A stretch of DNA of 64,000 bases from Thermoanaerobaculia bacterium (GTDB lineage: Bacteria > Acidobacteriota > Thermoanaerobaculia > Multivoradales > J023), in assembly GCA_030431255.1 (NCBI GenBank), contig JAUIJL010000012.1:124001-188000 (forward strand). The letters run 5' to 3'. The notes under the pieces were generated by a model, which worked only from the letters and a program-made list of their open reading frames with translations, did not search any database and was not told the origin of the DNA. Shown one piece after another: positions 45,395 through 55,300 of this stretch (positions within the stretch are counted from its first letter, which is position 1; each line of letters starts with the position of its first letter). The position numbers were made by a program, and so were the translations under genes.

Positions 45395-45950
45395 TACCCA
45401 CTACCTGGGCTGGATGCGCGATTTGCTAGCCACATCTTATGGCATCGGCACCGTCAACGACGAACCTCACCGAGGCCCCACTACTCCTCCATGGCGTACA
45501 AAACGATGAAATCACATAGTTTTTCTGCGCGATTCCACGAATTGGGGCAGAGTTGCCACGGTAGACCGAAGTGTCTTCTCCTCCAACCAGGGAGCAAGTA
45601 ACCAGCCAAACTGCTTAATTTTCCCATGGAGCGCTGAGCGCCGGGCGGGTCGCGCCGACTCCGCCATCGGCTCTACCTATAGAGCGCAGTAGGAACGAAA
45701 ACCCCGCCACCCGCTCAGTGATTTTTTGAAGCAGGCCGTTTCACGGTCCGGAAACGACCTCACCGCGAGTCGGCGCGGGTCGGCGTGGGTGCTCCGTGCG
45801 TCGCGGTAGGTTGTTGTCCCTGTAGGTTGTTGTCCTTGTAGGTTACAGTAGGAGCACAGAATCTGCCCGAGCCCACGGGCTCCCCCATCTCCTTCAAGGT
45901 CACGTCTCCCCTCCTCTTCATCCATTTCATTCTTGCTAAGAGCCCAATCC
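45395..45950. other. Intergenic gap with 16-bp tandem repeat
   Basis: A 556-base divergent region without a convincing gene. It contains GTAGGTTGTTGTCC(C/T)T in two direct copies (45806-45821 and 45822-45837) and a third, partial copy beginning GTAGGTTACAG (45838-45853). A stretch just upstream (45770-45792) repeats GTCGGCG. Promoters for the kinase (minus) and helicase (plus) must lie here; none is clear. Confidence 0.6.
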
Positions 45951-48557
45951 GTGTCAGATCAAACCAGCCCACCGAGCTCCGAAGACGTCCAGAAGCCCAA
46001 TCTCGTCCAAAGAATCCCCAAGGGTGGAGTGAGCGATCCCGACGAGATCCTCGACATTTTCTTGGGATGGGTGTCCGACCAGGGCATGGAGCTATACCCC
46101 GCCCAAGAGGAAGCCTTGCTCGAGATCATGGCGGGGCGCCATGTCATCCTGAACACACCCACCGGCTCGGGCAAGTCGATGGTCGCCCTGGGCATGCATT
46201 TCAAGGCCCTCTGCGAGGGCAAGACCTGCTTCTACACCAGCCCTATCAAAGCCCTGGCCAGTGAAAAATTCTTCGACCTTTGCGATGTGTTGGGCCCCGA
46301 AAACGTCGGCATGCAAACCGGCGACGCTTCCATCAATCCGGACGGCTCGATCATTTGCGCGACCGCCGAGGTGCTCTCCAACCGCGCCCTGAGGCAGGGC
46401 TCCAATTGCGGTGCCGACTATGTGGTGATGGACGAGTTCCACTACTACGGCGACCGCGATCGGGGGGTCGCCTGGCAGGTTCCCTTGATCTCCTTGCCCG
46501 GCTCCACCTTCCTGTTGATGTCGGCGACCCTGGGAAATACCGCCCCTATTTCCGAACGCATCGAGCGATTCACCGGCCGGTCCGTGGCTTCCGTGGTCTC
46601 CGACACCCGCCCCGTGCCCCTCGATTGGGAATACCGCGAGACACCCCTGCACGAAACCGTGCAATACCTGCTCGACGAGGGCAAATATCCGATCTACATC
46701 GTCAACTTCACCCAGCGGGAATGCGCCGAGCTCGCCCAAAGCTTGACCAGTGTGCAGCTCTGCACCAAACGGGAGCGAAAGGCGATTCAGGAAGCGATCG
46801 GGGATTTCCGGTACGACACACCCTACGGACGGGATATCCGCCGCTTCCTCTCCTTCGGGGTCGGTATTCACCACGCCGGGCTTTTGCCCAAATACCGATT
46901 ATTGGTGGAGCAACTGGCCCAGCAGGGCCTGCTGAAGGTCATTTGTGGCACCGACACCCTGGGGGTCGGGGTCAACATTCCGATCCGCACGGTGATCTTC
47001 ACCAAGCTCTCCAAATACGACGGCACCAAAGTCTCGATGCTCAAAGTGCGCGACTTCAAGCAGATCAGCGGACGGGCCGGTCGTAAGGGCTTCGACGACC
47101 AAGGCAGTGTGGTTTGCCAAGCGCCGGAGCATGTGATCGAGAGCAAACGCGCCGCGTTGAAAGCGGCCGGCAATCCCAAGAAACGCAAGAAGGTAACCAA
47201 GAAGAAGCCGCCGCCGGGTTTCGTCTCCTGGGATCGCAAGACCTTCCGCTCGCTGATCGAACGCCCTCCCGAAACCTTGAGATCCCGGTTCAAGATCACC
47301 CAGGGCATGATCATCAACCTGCTCCAATACGACGAGGAGATGGACATCCCGGAGCGGGACAACTTCGATTCGTTGCGAGAGCTGATCCACCGCAGCCATG
47401 AAGACGACGCCCACAAACGTCGCCACCTACAGCGCGCGGCGATGATCGTGCGCTCCCTGCACCGAGCGGATATTTTGAAGGTGCAAAAGGACTCCACTTC
47501 GGATTATTACTGGGTGGTGGTCAACGAAGAGCTGCAATGGGACTTCAGCTTATTCCAGGCCCTCGCCTTGTATATGGTGGAAGCGATCGACATTCTGGAT
47601 CCCCAAGACCCGGAGTACGCCCTGGACGTGGTGACCCTCACCGAGGCCATCCTGGAGGATCCTCGGGTCATCCTCTACCGCCAAGAGGACAAGGTGAAAA
47701 CGGAAGCCATCGGCCGGATGAAAGCCGAGGGCCTCGGTTATGACGAGCGCATGGACAAGCTCGACAAGCTGACCTACCCGAAGCCCAGCCTGGAGCTGAT
47801 CGAAGGCACCTTCGAGGCCTTTCGGCAGGCCCACCCCTGGGTTCGCGGCGAGGATATCCGGCCGAAATCCATCGGTCGGGACATGTATGAGGGTTATTAC
47901 ACCTTCAACCGCTACGTGAAGCACTACGGCCTCCAGCGGTCCGAGGGTGTGCTGCTGAGGTATCTCTCCCAGCTCTATAAAACCCTGGCCCAAACCGTGC
48001 CCGAGCGCTGCAAGACGGAAGAGGTCTACGAGATCGTCGGATTCTTCCGCACCATGTTGGAGCACGTGGACTCGTCCCTGATCATGGAATGGGAGAACAT
48101 GCTGCACCCCGAGCTGCAGATGGACCAAGAGGCCCAGGATGCGGCACGCCGAGAGCTGCGTGCCTACGAGCTCTTCCACGACCCCAAGGCCTTCTCCGCC
48201 CGTGTTCGCGCGGAGCTCCATCTCTTAATCTCGGAGCTGGCGGAAGCCGACTACGAAGCCGCGGTATCGGCGGTGTGGATGGGCCCCGAAGGCAGCGACC
48301 ACCACTGGACGGAAGGTCGTTTCCAGGAAGCACTGCGCCCCTTCTTGGAAACATACGGCGAGCTGGTCTTCAACCAAGAATCCCGCCGCAGCCGACACAC
48401 TCGCTTGGAAACCGACGGCCATCGGAGGTGGAAATTCACCCAGATTTTGGTGGATCCCGAGGACCACAACGAATGGTATCTGGCCGGAGAGATCGACCTC
48501 TCCACCGACGAGGCCTTGGAAGGACAGCTGCTGCGGCTCCGATATTTGGGAACCTGA
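45951..48557 (+). CDS. Ski2-like DEAD/DEAH-box RNA helicase
   Basis: This 868-aa superfamily 2 helicase has Walker A TPTGSGKS, motif Ia YTSPIKALASEKF, motif II as DEFH (DEFHYYGDRDRG), motif III SATLG, motif V TDTLGVGVNIP and motif VI QISGRAGRKGFD, then a long C-terminal accessory region from about 430. It resembles Ski2/Mtr4-type enzymes of bacteria, which probably unwind RNA for decay. The start is GTG 45951 (MSDQTSPPSSED); an upstream TTG at 45933 is less likely. It is followed by a GNAT gene, possibly cotranscribed. Confidence 0.93.
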   Translation: MSDQTSPPSSEDVQKPNLVQRIPKGGVSDPDEILDIFLGWVSDQGMELYPAQEEALLEIMAGRHVILNTPTGSGKSMVALGMHFKALCEGKTCFYTSPIKALASEKFFDLCDVLGPENVGMQTGDASINPDGSIICATAEVLSNRALRQGSNCGADYVVMDEFHYYGDRDRGVAWQVPLISLPGSTFLLMSATLGNTAPISERIERFTGRSVASVVSDTRPVPLDWEYRETPLHETVQYLLDEGKYPIYIVNFTQRECAELAQSLTSVQLCTKRERKAIQEAIGDFRYDTPYGRDIRRFLSFGVGIHHAGLLPKYRLLVEQLAQQGLLKVICGTDTLGVGVNIPIRTVIFTKLSKYDGTKVSMLKVRDFKQISGRAGRKGFDDQGSVVCQAPEHVIESKRAALKAAGNPKKRKKVTKKKPPPGFVSWDRKTFRSLIERPPETLRSRFKITQGMIINLLQYDEEMDIPERDNFDSLRELIHRSHEDDAHKRRHLQRAAMIVRSLHRADILKVQKDSTSDYYWVVVNEELQWDFSLFQALALYMVEAIDILDPQDPEYALDVVTLTEAILEDPRVILYRQEDKVKTEAIGRMKAEGLGYDERMDKLDKLTYPKPSLELIEGTFEAFRQAHPWVRGEDIRPKSIGRDMYEGYYTFNRYVKHYGLQRSEGVLLRYLSQLYKTLAQTVPERCKTEEVYEIVGFFRTMLEHVDSSLIMEWENMLHPELQMDQEAQDAARRELRAYELFHDPKAFSARVRAELHLLISELAEADYEAAVSAVWMGPEGSDHHWTEGRFQEALRPFLETYGELVFNQESRRSRHTRLETDGHRRWKFTQILVDPEDHNEWYLAGEIDLSTDEALEGQLLRLRYLGT

Positions 48558-48635
48558 ACGGTTATTTGGGCACCTAAGCGGCTAGGTTATGAAGAAACCC
48601 AAGGGTTATTTCGGAGCTTGAGAGGAAGCCCGACA

Positions 48636-49469
48636 TTGAGCACATCCGGCCCCTACAGCCTGAGGTTTTATTCCACAGTGGGCGAGCTGCGCCCGATCGC
48701 GACCCCTTTGTTGAAACGCCGAGAAGCGGAGAACCATTTTTTCCTCGGCACCATGGGAGAGGCGTCCGACGATCAACCGGCCACGGGTCTGACCGTGCAC
48801 CGAGACGGCGAGCTGATCGCCTGTGGTCTGGTGCCACCCAAGTGGAATTTGATGCTCTCCGAATGTGGCCCGGAGGCTAGCCGCCAAGTCGCCCGGCAGC
48901 TCGCTCAACGCCGAGTCGCCCTCAGAGGAATCCTCGCTTCAGAGCAAGATGGGGACACCTTCGTCAAAGCGTGGCACGAGCTCACGGACACACCCACGAC
49001 CTTTTCCATGCCCATGGGAGTCTACGAGCTGACCCATGTGGTGCCGCCCGCACGACGAGCGAGCGGAGAAATGCGGTTGGCCACCCACGAGCACATCGAG
49101 TTGGTGACGGAGTGGGTGGATGCCTTCGGCAAACGGGTCAGCTCGCCCTACGACGATGCCCGTCGGGTGGCCGAGGAGAATCTCAAAGCCGAGCAGCTTT
49201 ACCTCTGGCACGATCCGGAACCGGTTTCCATGGCGGCTTTCAAAGGCAGGACTCCGTCCGGGGTCCGCATTCTCCTGGTGTACACGCCGGACACCTTGCG
49301 CAGCCACGGCTATGCCTCCAGCTGCGTGGCCGATCTCAGCACCGAGCTGCTCAGCCGTGGCATGACCAAGCTCTTCCTCAACACCCAAATGAACAACCCC
49401 ACCTCCAACTCGATCTACCAGCGGATCGGCTATCGCATGGTGTCCCTAGCGGTGGAGCACCGCTTTTGA
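48636..49469 (+). CDS. GNAT family N-acetyltransferase
   Basis: This 277-aa protein has a poorly conserved N-terminal half and a C-terminal GNAT fold with the acetyl-CoA-binding region VYTPDTLRSHGYASSCVADLS and FLNTQMNNPTSNSIYQRIGY. The substrate is unknown. The start is TTG 48636, chosen for the strong GAGAGGAAG 8 bases upstream; a TTG at 48618 lacks such a site. It lies 78 bases after the helicase and is probably in the same transcript. Confidence 0.88.
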   Translation: MSTSGPYSLRFYSTVGELRPIATPLLKRREAENHFFLGTMGEASDDQPATGLTVHRDGELIACGLVPPKWNLMLSECGPEASRQVARQLAQRRVALRGILASEQDGDTFVKAWHELTDTPTTFSMPMGVYELTHVVPPARRASGEMRLATHEHIELVTEWVDAFGKRVSSPYDDARRVAEENLKAEQLYLWHDPEPVSMAAFKGRTPSGVRILLVYTPDTLRSHGYASSCVADLSTELLSRGMTKLFLNTQMNNPTSNSIYQRIGYRMVSLAVEHRF

Positions 49470-49494
49470 GCCGGACGCAGGGCCGAAACGGGGT

Positions 49495-49977
49495 TTAGGG
49501 GTCGTCGACTGGAGCAGGCGGAACGGCCAGGAAGAGGGCTTCGAGGGCTACCGCCCTTCGCCCCTCACCATCGTCGCCGGCGGGGCGCAACATCAAGAAA
49601 CCTCGGACCCGGAGCAGAAGATTTCCTTTTCGTCGAGTCGCGCTTTCGATCTTGGCCGTCAATCGGATTTGCGAGCCGGTGGAGACGGGCTGGATGAAGC
49701 GCACTTTGTCGAGGCCGAAGTTCACCAACATCTCGGCTTCGTCCATGACGAAGATCTCGGTCAGAAGCTTCGGAACCAAGGAAAGCAGAAGATAGCCATG
49801 GGCGATGGTCGAGCCGATGGGCGTCTCGGCGGCGCGCTCGGCGTCGAGGTGAATCCATTGGTGGTCTTCGGTGGCGTCGGCAAAACCGTTGATCCGCTCC
49901 TGGTCCACGGTCATCCATGCGCTCGCGCCGAGGTCGATACCCTCGGTGCCCTCCAGATCCTCAAACGAATAATTCAA
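49495..49977 (-). CDS. MaoC-like acyl-CoA hydratase (hot-dog fold)
   Basis: This 160-aa protein has the hydratase 2 motif: D..HQWIHLDAERA followed by GSTIAHGYLLLSL, giving the Asp and His of the catalytic pair. Such enzymes hydrate (R)-enoyl-CoA or act in related acyl-CoA chemistry. The start is TTG 49977, strongly supported by AGGAGAAGG just upstream. It is convergent with the GNAT gene; no partner gene is adjacent. Confidence 0.92.
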   Translation of the reverse strand: MNYSFEDLEGTEGIDLGASAWMTVDQERINGFADATEDHQWIHLDAERAAETPIGSTIAHGYLLLSLVPKLLTEIFVMDEAEMLVNFGLDKVRFIQPVSTGSQIRLTAKIESATRRKGNLLLRVRGFLMLRPAGDDGEGRRAVALEALFLAVPPAPVDDP

Positions 49978-50170
49978 GTCCTTCTCCTGAAGCTCTTCAG
50001 ATAGCTGCGGTTGAGCGGTTCGTCGGGCTATGCCTCAAACGCAGGACCCTAGCATTTCCGATCCGGGTCGACCAACGGCGTCACTAAAAGCGCGCTCCCA
50101 CGGGAACCGACTTCCCAGCGATCGGGTCCAAATCAGAGAGCATCGAGCGACTCAGGGCGCCCACCGTCGC

Positions 50171-50195
50171 TTCGACCGAAACCGCTTCGGTCGAA
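50171..50195. other. Hairpin TTCGACCGAA-N5-TTCGGTCGAA
   Basis: A perfect 10-bp inverted repeat in the 382-base divergent gap between the hydratase and TonB genes (49978-50359), within a run of CGACCGAAACCGC-like units. It could be an operator or an mRNA stem. No gene is supported in this gap. Confidence 0.45.
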
Positions 50196-50359
50196 ACCGC
50201 CTCGACCGAGCTGTATCGACCCACCGTGCCGTACGACTCTCTTTCGTACCCACGGCTCGGATCGATGCAACTCAGAACAGGCGGTCGTCGGAAACCCATC
50301 GGCACTCGAACGGATGACTCGCGCTGAGCATCCGCGCCCAGAGACCTGAGGAGCCTGTC

Positions 50360-51082
50360 ATGTCGGAGAAGAAGCGTCCCGCCCCCGCCCAGAAAGCTGC
50401 GAAAAACCCGGCTAAAGAGACCGCCGTCTATCAATGGTTCGAGCAAGAGGATCGAGAAGATCAACGGAGCTTCCGAGCTTCTCTGGTGGCCGCCCTCGTG
50501 GTCCACCTCTTGATTCTCTTCGCCACCATCCCGACCCTAGCGTCCAAAGACATCGAAAAACCGCCGGCCAAGAAATACATCAAGCTGGCTCCGATCGTGA
50601 AGATGAAGAAGAAACCCCTGGAGCCTCGCGAGATTCCCGAGCCCCGGGAAAGGAAGGTGCCGATGCCGGACCCCGACCCTGAGGAACCTGAGATCTATGT
50701 GGCAGACGAGGTGGTCGAGCCGGTGATGGAGCTGGCCCCGGATGTCTTCCTCGCCATCCCCAAGGACCCGCCCATGGAGCCCGAGCCCACCGGACCGATC
50801 CGTGTGTCGGGGGATTTCAGAGCGCCGAATAAAATTCACACGGTAACGCCGCTCTACACGGAAATCGCCAGGAAAGCCCGCATCGAAGGGGTGGTGATTC
50901 TCGAGACCATCATCGACAAAAGCGGTCGGGTTCGAGACACCACGGTGCTCAAAGGCCTGCCGTTCGGCCTCACGGAAAATGCGGTCAAAGCCGTCCAACA
51001 ATGGCGATTCGAGCAACCCGTGATGAACGGCAAACCCGTGGACATCATTTTCGTGTTGACGGTTCGCTTCGAGCTCAACTGA
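50360..51082 (+). CDS. TonB family energy-transducing protein
   Basis: This 240-aa protein has a cytoplasmic lead of about 45 residues, one membrane helix (SLVAALVVHLLILFATIPTL), a Pro/Glu-rich periplasmic linker (EIPEPRERKVPMPDPDPEEPE), and a C-terminal TonB domain (YTEIARKARIEGVVILETII; VKAVQQWRFEQPVMNGKPV). It couples the proton-motive force to outer-membrane receptors. The start is ATG 50360 with GAGGAG upstream. ExbB/ExbD are not in the window. It could serve the receptor encoded at 40809. Confidence 0.93.
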   Translation: MSEKKRPAPAQKAAKNPAKETAVYQWFEQEDREDQRSFRASLVAALVVHLLILFATIPTLASKDIEKPPAKKYIKLAPIVKMKKKPLEPREIPEPRERKVPMPDPDPEEPEIYVADEVVEPVMELAPDVFLAIPKDPPMEPEPTGPIRVSGDFRAPNKIHTVTPLYTEIARKARIEGVVILETIIDKSGRVRDTTVLKGLPFGLTENAVKAVQQWRFEQPVMNGKPVDIIFVLTVRFELN

Positions 51083-51152
51083 CGCACCAGCACACACCGG
51101 CAATCACTGGATGACCTCGCCAGCGCTCGTCCAGCCGAAGCAGATCTGGTTT

Positions 51153-51225
51153 AGGGGGGGGCGGGGCTCGTCCCCGCCCGGGAGCCCGACCCAGGCACGG
51201 TCGGGGGCAAGCCCCGACCCTACGT
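51153..51225. repeat. REP-like double palindrome
   Basis: Two GC-rich hairpins, GGGCGGGG-N5-CCCCGCCC (51159-51179) and GGTCGGGG-N5-CCCCGACC (51199-51219), stand 20 bp apart in the TonB/rhomboid intergenic region. They resemble repetitive extragenic palindromes common in large bacterial genomes and may also act as a convergent-gene terminator. Confidence 0.65.
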
Positions 51226-51293
51226 CCGGAAGGGTTCTCTGCGAGTAAATCCGGCGTAGGGGCCGAGGACAATCTCTTTGTGGCTCGGTTTCC

Positions 51294-52166
51294 TCAGCCC
51301 TGTTTGGCGGCGTTGTAAATCGGCAAGCCGTGGATCACCGAAGCGATGATCGCTAGGAGCGAGACGACGAGCAGAATTCCACCGATGATCGGATGGATCG
51401 CGCCTTCACCCTCTAGGGGTTTGAGGGCCTTGGCCACTAAATAACCGCCCAAGAAGCCGAAGATGTGCGCCCAATTGTCGATGCCCGGCATGAGCAGGCC
51501 GAAGATCAAAATGGAAATCGCGAAGGATCTCACGTTCTGCTGGATCAGCCAGTCTTTGTGAGCCCGGCCGTAAGCCAACATCGCCCCCAAAAGGCCGCAA
51601 AGCGACGCCGAAGCTCCGACCGTATTGCCGGCCCCCTGTAAGAAACCGGGCAAGGGAAAGAGCGCCATCACCGCCGTGCCCAAAAATCCGACCGCGCCGG
51701 CCAGGACGTAAATAATCACCAATCGACCGGTGCCGAAGAGCGTGCCCACCTCGTCGGACATGCGCCTCAACCAATAGAGATTGAAGCCGATGTGCAGCAG
51801 GCCTCCGTGCAACCACGTGGCGGAAAACACCGTCCACCAACGGCCGTAACCAAAGATGGGTGCGGCCCCGCTCGATCCCAATAGAAACGTCTCCAAGCCG
51901 CCGGGGGAGAGCAAAGAGAAAATGCCGGAGCTTTGGGCCAAAGCCTGGGGATTTAAGAAGATCGCGACCGCGTACATGCCGATGCAGCCGTAGGTGACGA
52001 CCGTCGCGAAGCTCAGATTCCGGGTTATTCCCTGGACCGCCGGGCCGAAACCCCAAAGCCCGGGCCGCGACCGGCCACAACCGAAACACTTTTCATCTTG
52101 GACGCCGACCAATCGCCCACAGGTGGGACAAACGACGGATCCTTGGGTTTGACGTTTGAAAAACAT
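51294..52166 (-). CDS. Rhomboid family intramembrane serine protease with N-terminal zinc ribbon
   Basis: This 290-aa protein begins with a zinc ribbon (CPTCGRLVG...CFGCG; four Cys), then about six membrane helices. Rhomboid motifs are HGGLLHIGFNLYWLRRM, catalytic Ser in GASASLCGLLGA, and His in WAHIFGFLGGYL. It would cleave transmembrane substrates in the inner membrane. The start is ATG 52166; a TTG two codons earlier is closer to the AGGA and is possible. The Cys-rich ribbon may bind a partner or metal. Confidence 0.93.
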   Translation of the reverse strand: MFFKRQTQGSVVCPTCGRLVGVQDEKCFGCGRSRPGLWGFGPAVQGITRNLSFATVVTYGCIGMYAVAIFLNPQALAQSSGIFSLLSPGGLETFLLGSSGAAPIFGYGRWWTVFSATWLHGGLLHIGFNLYWLRRMSDEVGTLFGTGRLVIIYVLAGAVGFLGTAVMALFPLPGFLQGAGNTVGASASLCGLLGAMLAYGRAHKDWLIQQNVRSFAISILIFGLLMPGIDNWAHIFGFLGGYLVAKALKPLEGEGAIHPIIGGILLVVSLLAIIASVIHGLPIYNAAKQG

Positions 52167-52346
52167 GATCAATTTTCCTGGTCAGAGGGTTCCTTGGACC
52201 TCTCCGCTGGGCAAAGATAACAGAGCCGACACTGCGAGAGACTTTTCCGTCATAGAATTGGCGAATCGATCACACAACTAGAGTGAGCATCCACCGCGCT
52301 CTTCTGTCGAGCCAGTTATGAATCCAAGCCTTCCGGGGGCCCCCAC

Positions 52347-55300
52347 TTGATCGGCTCCCAGCTCATCAACCGATATGAAATCGTCGCCGAGCTCGGCAAA
52401 GGCGGCATGGGAGTGGTCTACCTAGCCAAAGACCCGGTGCTCGACCGACGGGTCGCGGTCAAGATGCTGCCCGCCGGTTATATGAGCAAGGATACCGAAG
52501 ACCGGCTCCGTCGAGAGGCCCGTCTGGTGGCTCGAATGGACCATCCGTCCATCACGCCGGTCTTCGATTTGGGCACCCATCAGGGCTCGCTCTTCGTCGT
52601 CATGCCCGTCTTACGCGGTGAGACCCTCCGGCATTTGATCGACGTCGGCCGCTTATCCCTCGGGGACGTGCTGACCATCGCCACCCAAGTGGCCGATGCC
52701 CTGGACTACAGCCACGCCAAAGGGGTCATTCACCGGGACATCAAACCGGAAAACGTCATGGTCGGCCGCGAGCGTGGACAATTGCGCGCCCGGGTGATGG
52801 ATTTTGGTTTGGCCCGGGATCCCCTCGCCCACCGCAGCATCACCCAAAGCGGTGGCATCATCGGCACCTTGACCTACATGAGCCCGGAACAAATCCAGGC
52901 CAAACCCATCGACCACCGCTCCGACCTCTACTCCCTGGGCGCGGTGCTCTATGAATGCCTATCGGGGCACTCCCCGTTCACCGGTCCGGTGCACCAGCTG
53001 ATCGTCGACATCGCCCGCGACACCCCCATTCCCCTGAGCGCGCGGATCGAGGTCGATCCCGAGCTGCAAGCTTTGGTCGAGCGATGCCTGGCCAAAGATC
53101 CCCCCATCCGACCGAGGACCGGCCGCGAGATCGTCCAGGTGCTCGAGCGTTGCGCCGCGCGCATGGAGGAAAGCCAGCTGACCCGCGCCGTGGCCGCGCC
53201 GGATCGCTCGGCGCCCAAACGCTGGTCGTCGTCCACACCCCTGGTGGGAAGAAAGTCGGAGATCAAGCTGATCGAGCGCTGCCTCACCGCCACCCGCGAA
53301 GGTGAGCGGCAGATGATCATCTTCGAAGGTGACATGGGCATGGGCAAGAGCCGGCTGCTGCGGGAGGTGGGACGGCTGGCGGCGGGCCGCGGCATCCGCT
53401 GCCTCCGGGGCCGGGTCGCGGATCGCCGCAACGCGCCGGTTTTTCAAGCCTTCTTCGAATGCCTCCAGGAGTACTACCGCACCAAGGAATCCTCTGGACG
53501 CACCTCGGGCATGGCGGATTTCTCCGACCTGGCGGCGGATTTGCTGACCCACGTGCCGATCTTCCGAGAAGTCGACGAGCTGCGGGTCCATCTCAACGAT
53601 TCCTCACCGGTCGCCCTGCCCAAGGCCGGAGATTCGTCCTTTGTCTTCGAGCTGCTGGCGCGCATGGTGTCGCGCATCTCCGGTGGCCATCCCCTGGTGC
53701 TGCTCTTCGAGAACCTGCACCTGGGGGACGACACCATCGAAGCGTTGGACTACATCATGAACCGCCTGCGGCCGACACCGACCCTCTTCGTCGGCACCCT
53801 ACGCCCCACCGAGGTCGAGCGGGGTCATCCCGTGCAAGCTCTGCTGCGAGGTTTGGCCAGCGATCCCAAGGTCTACCGGGTCCCCGTCGGTCCCCTCTCC
53901 CGCGACGACCTCACCAAGCTGCTGCGCGACCAGCTGGCGGAGGGCGAGCTCACCACCGAGCTGGTGCAACATTTGCTCGACACCAGCGAAGGCAACCCCC
54001 TCTTCGCCCTCGAGCTGGTGAAATCCCTCCGAGATTCCGACGAAATTCATCTCGACGCCAGTGGCAATTGGGTGCTCGACCAACGGGTCGGCCTGAGCAG
54101 CAGCAACCTGCCGACCACGGTCAAGGAAGTGGTGGAAAAGCAGCTGGAGGGGCTATCCCCCGCCGTGCTCAGAATCTTGCAGGTCGCGGCGGTGATCGGC
54201 CGTAGCTTCGACTTCGAGGATCTCGAAATGATGCTCGAAGGTCACCAAGATTCAGATCTCGAGAGCGTTATCGACGACTTGGTCGAGCAGAGCATTCTGG
54301 CCGAGGATCGCCGCTCGCGCAGCGACCGGTTGGCGTTCACCAGCGGCCTGGTGCGCGACGTCCTCTACCTACAGGTGCCCCGGCGAAAACGCCGACGCCT
54401 ACACCGTCGGCTCGCGCGGTGGTTGGAGAAACGCCATCACGGCAAGGTCGAGCGGGTCCAGGCTGAGCTGGTGCACCATTGCGCCGAAGGCAACCTGGGC
54501 GCGGAAACCGTTCGCTACGGGCTCGATTTGGCCGAAAGGGAGATCTTCAGCCACCGTTACGAGGAGGCCGCGCGGGCCGCTTCCACCGCCTTGGAATTCG
54601 TCGACGACGACGAAATCGACGATCCGGCCCTGGTCCGAGGCCGTTTGCTCTTGTTGCTCGCCAAGGCCGAGCGCTCCCTCGGTCGCTTCGAAAGGGCTTT
54701 GGACCACGGCAATGAAGCCTTGGAGGTGCTCGAGGTCCGCGATACGGAGGCGGCCGCGGTAGCCCTACATTTGCTGGCGGAAACCGCCTGGCAGGCGAGG
54801 CGGATCGAAACCGCCCGACGCTGGGTCGACCGTGGGGTCGAGGCCGCCCGGGAGGCTCAGGCGGAAGGGGTGCTACGAGATCTCCTGGTGCTCGGCGCCA
54901 CCCTCGCCAACCTCAGGGGCGAGCACGACCGCGCCCGCGCCCACATCCGAGAAGCGGAAGTGGTCAAGACTCAAATTGAGGAGTCGGTCGACAACGAGAT
55001 CAACCCCCTGCTCACCTCCGGGCTGTTCGGCTCGGAGTCCGGGGTGATCGAAAATCCGCTCAAACGCAGCTGGACCGGCGGCGAGCTGCGCATTGCATTC
55101 CCCGGCAGGCTGGACACCCTGGATCCGGTGGCCGCGACGCTTTCGGAGGGCGTTGAGATCATCCCCCACGTCTTCGAAACCCTGACGCGCATGGAAGACG
55201 GGGCGATCACCACACCTTGGCTGGCCGAGCGTTTCGAGACCGAGGACTCGGGAAGGACGTTCGAGGTCATTCTCAGGGAAGCCCGCTTCCACGACGGTCG

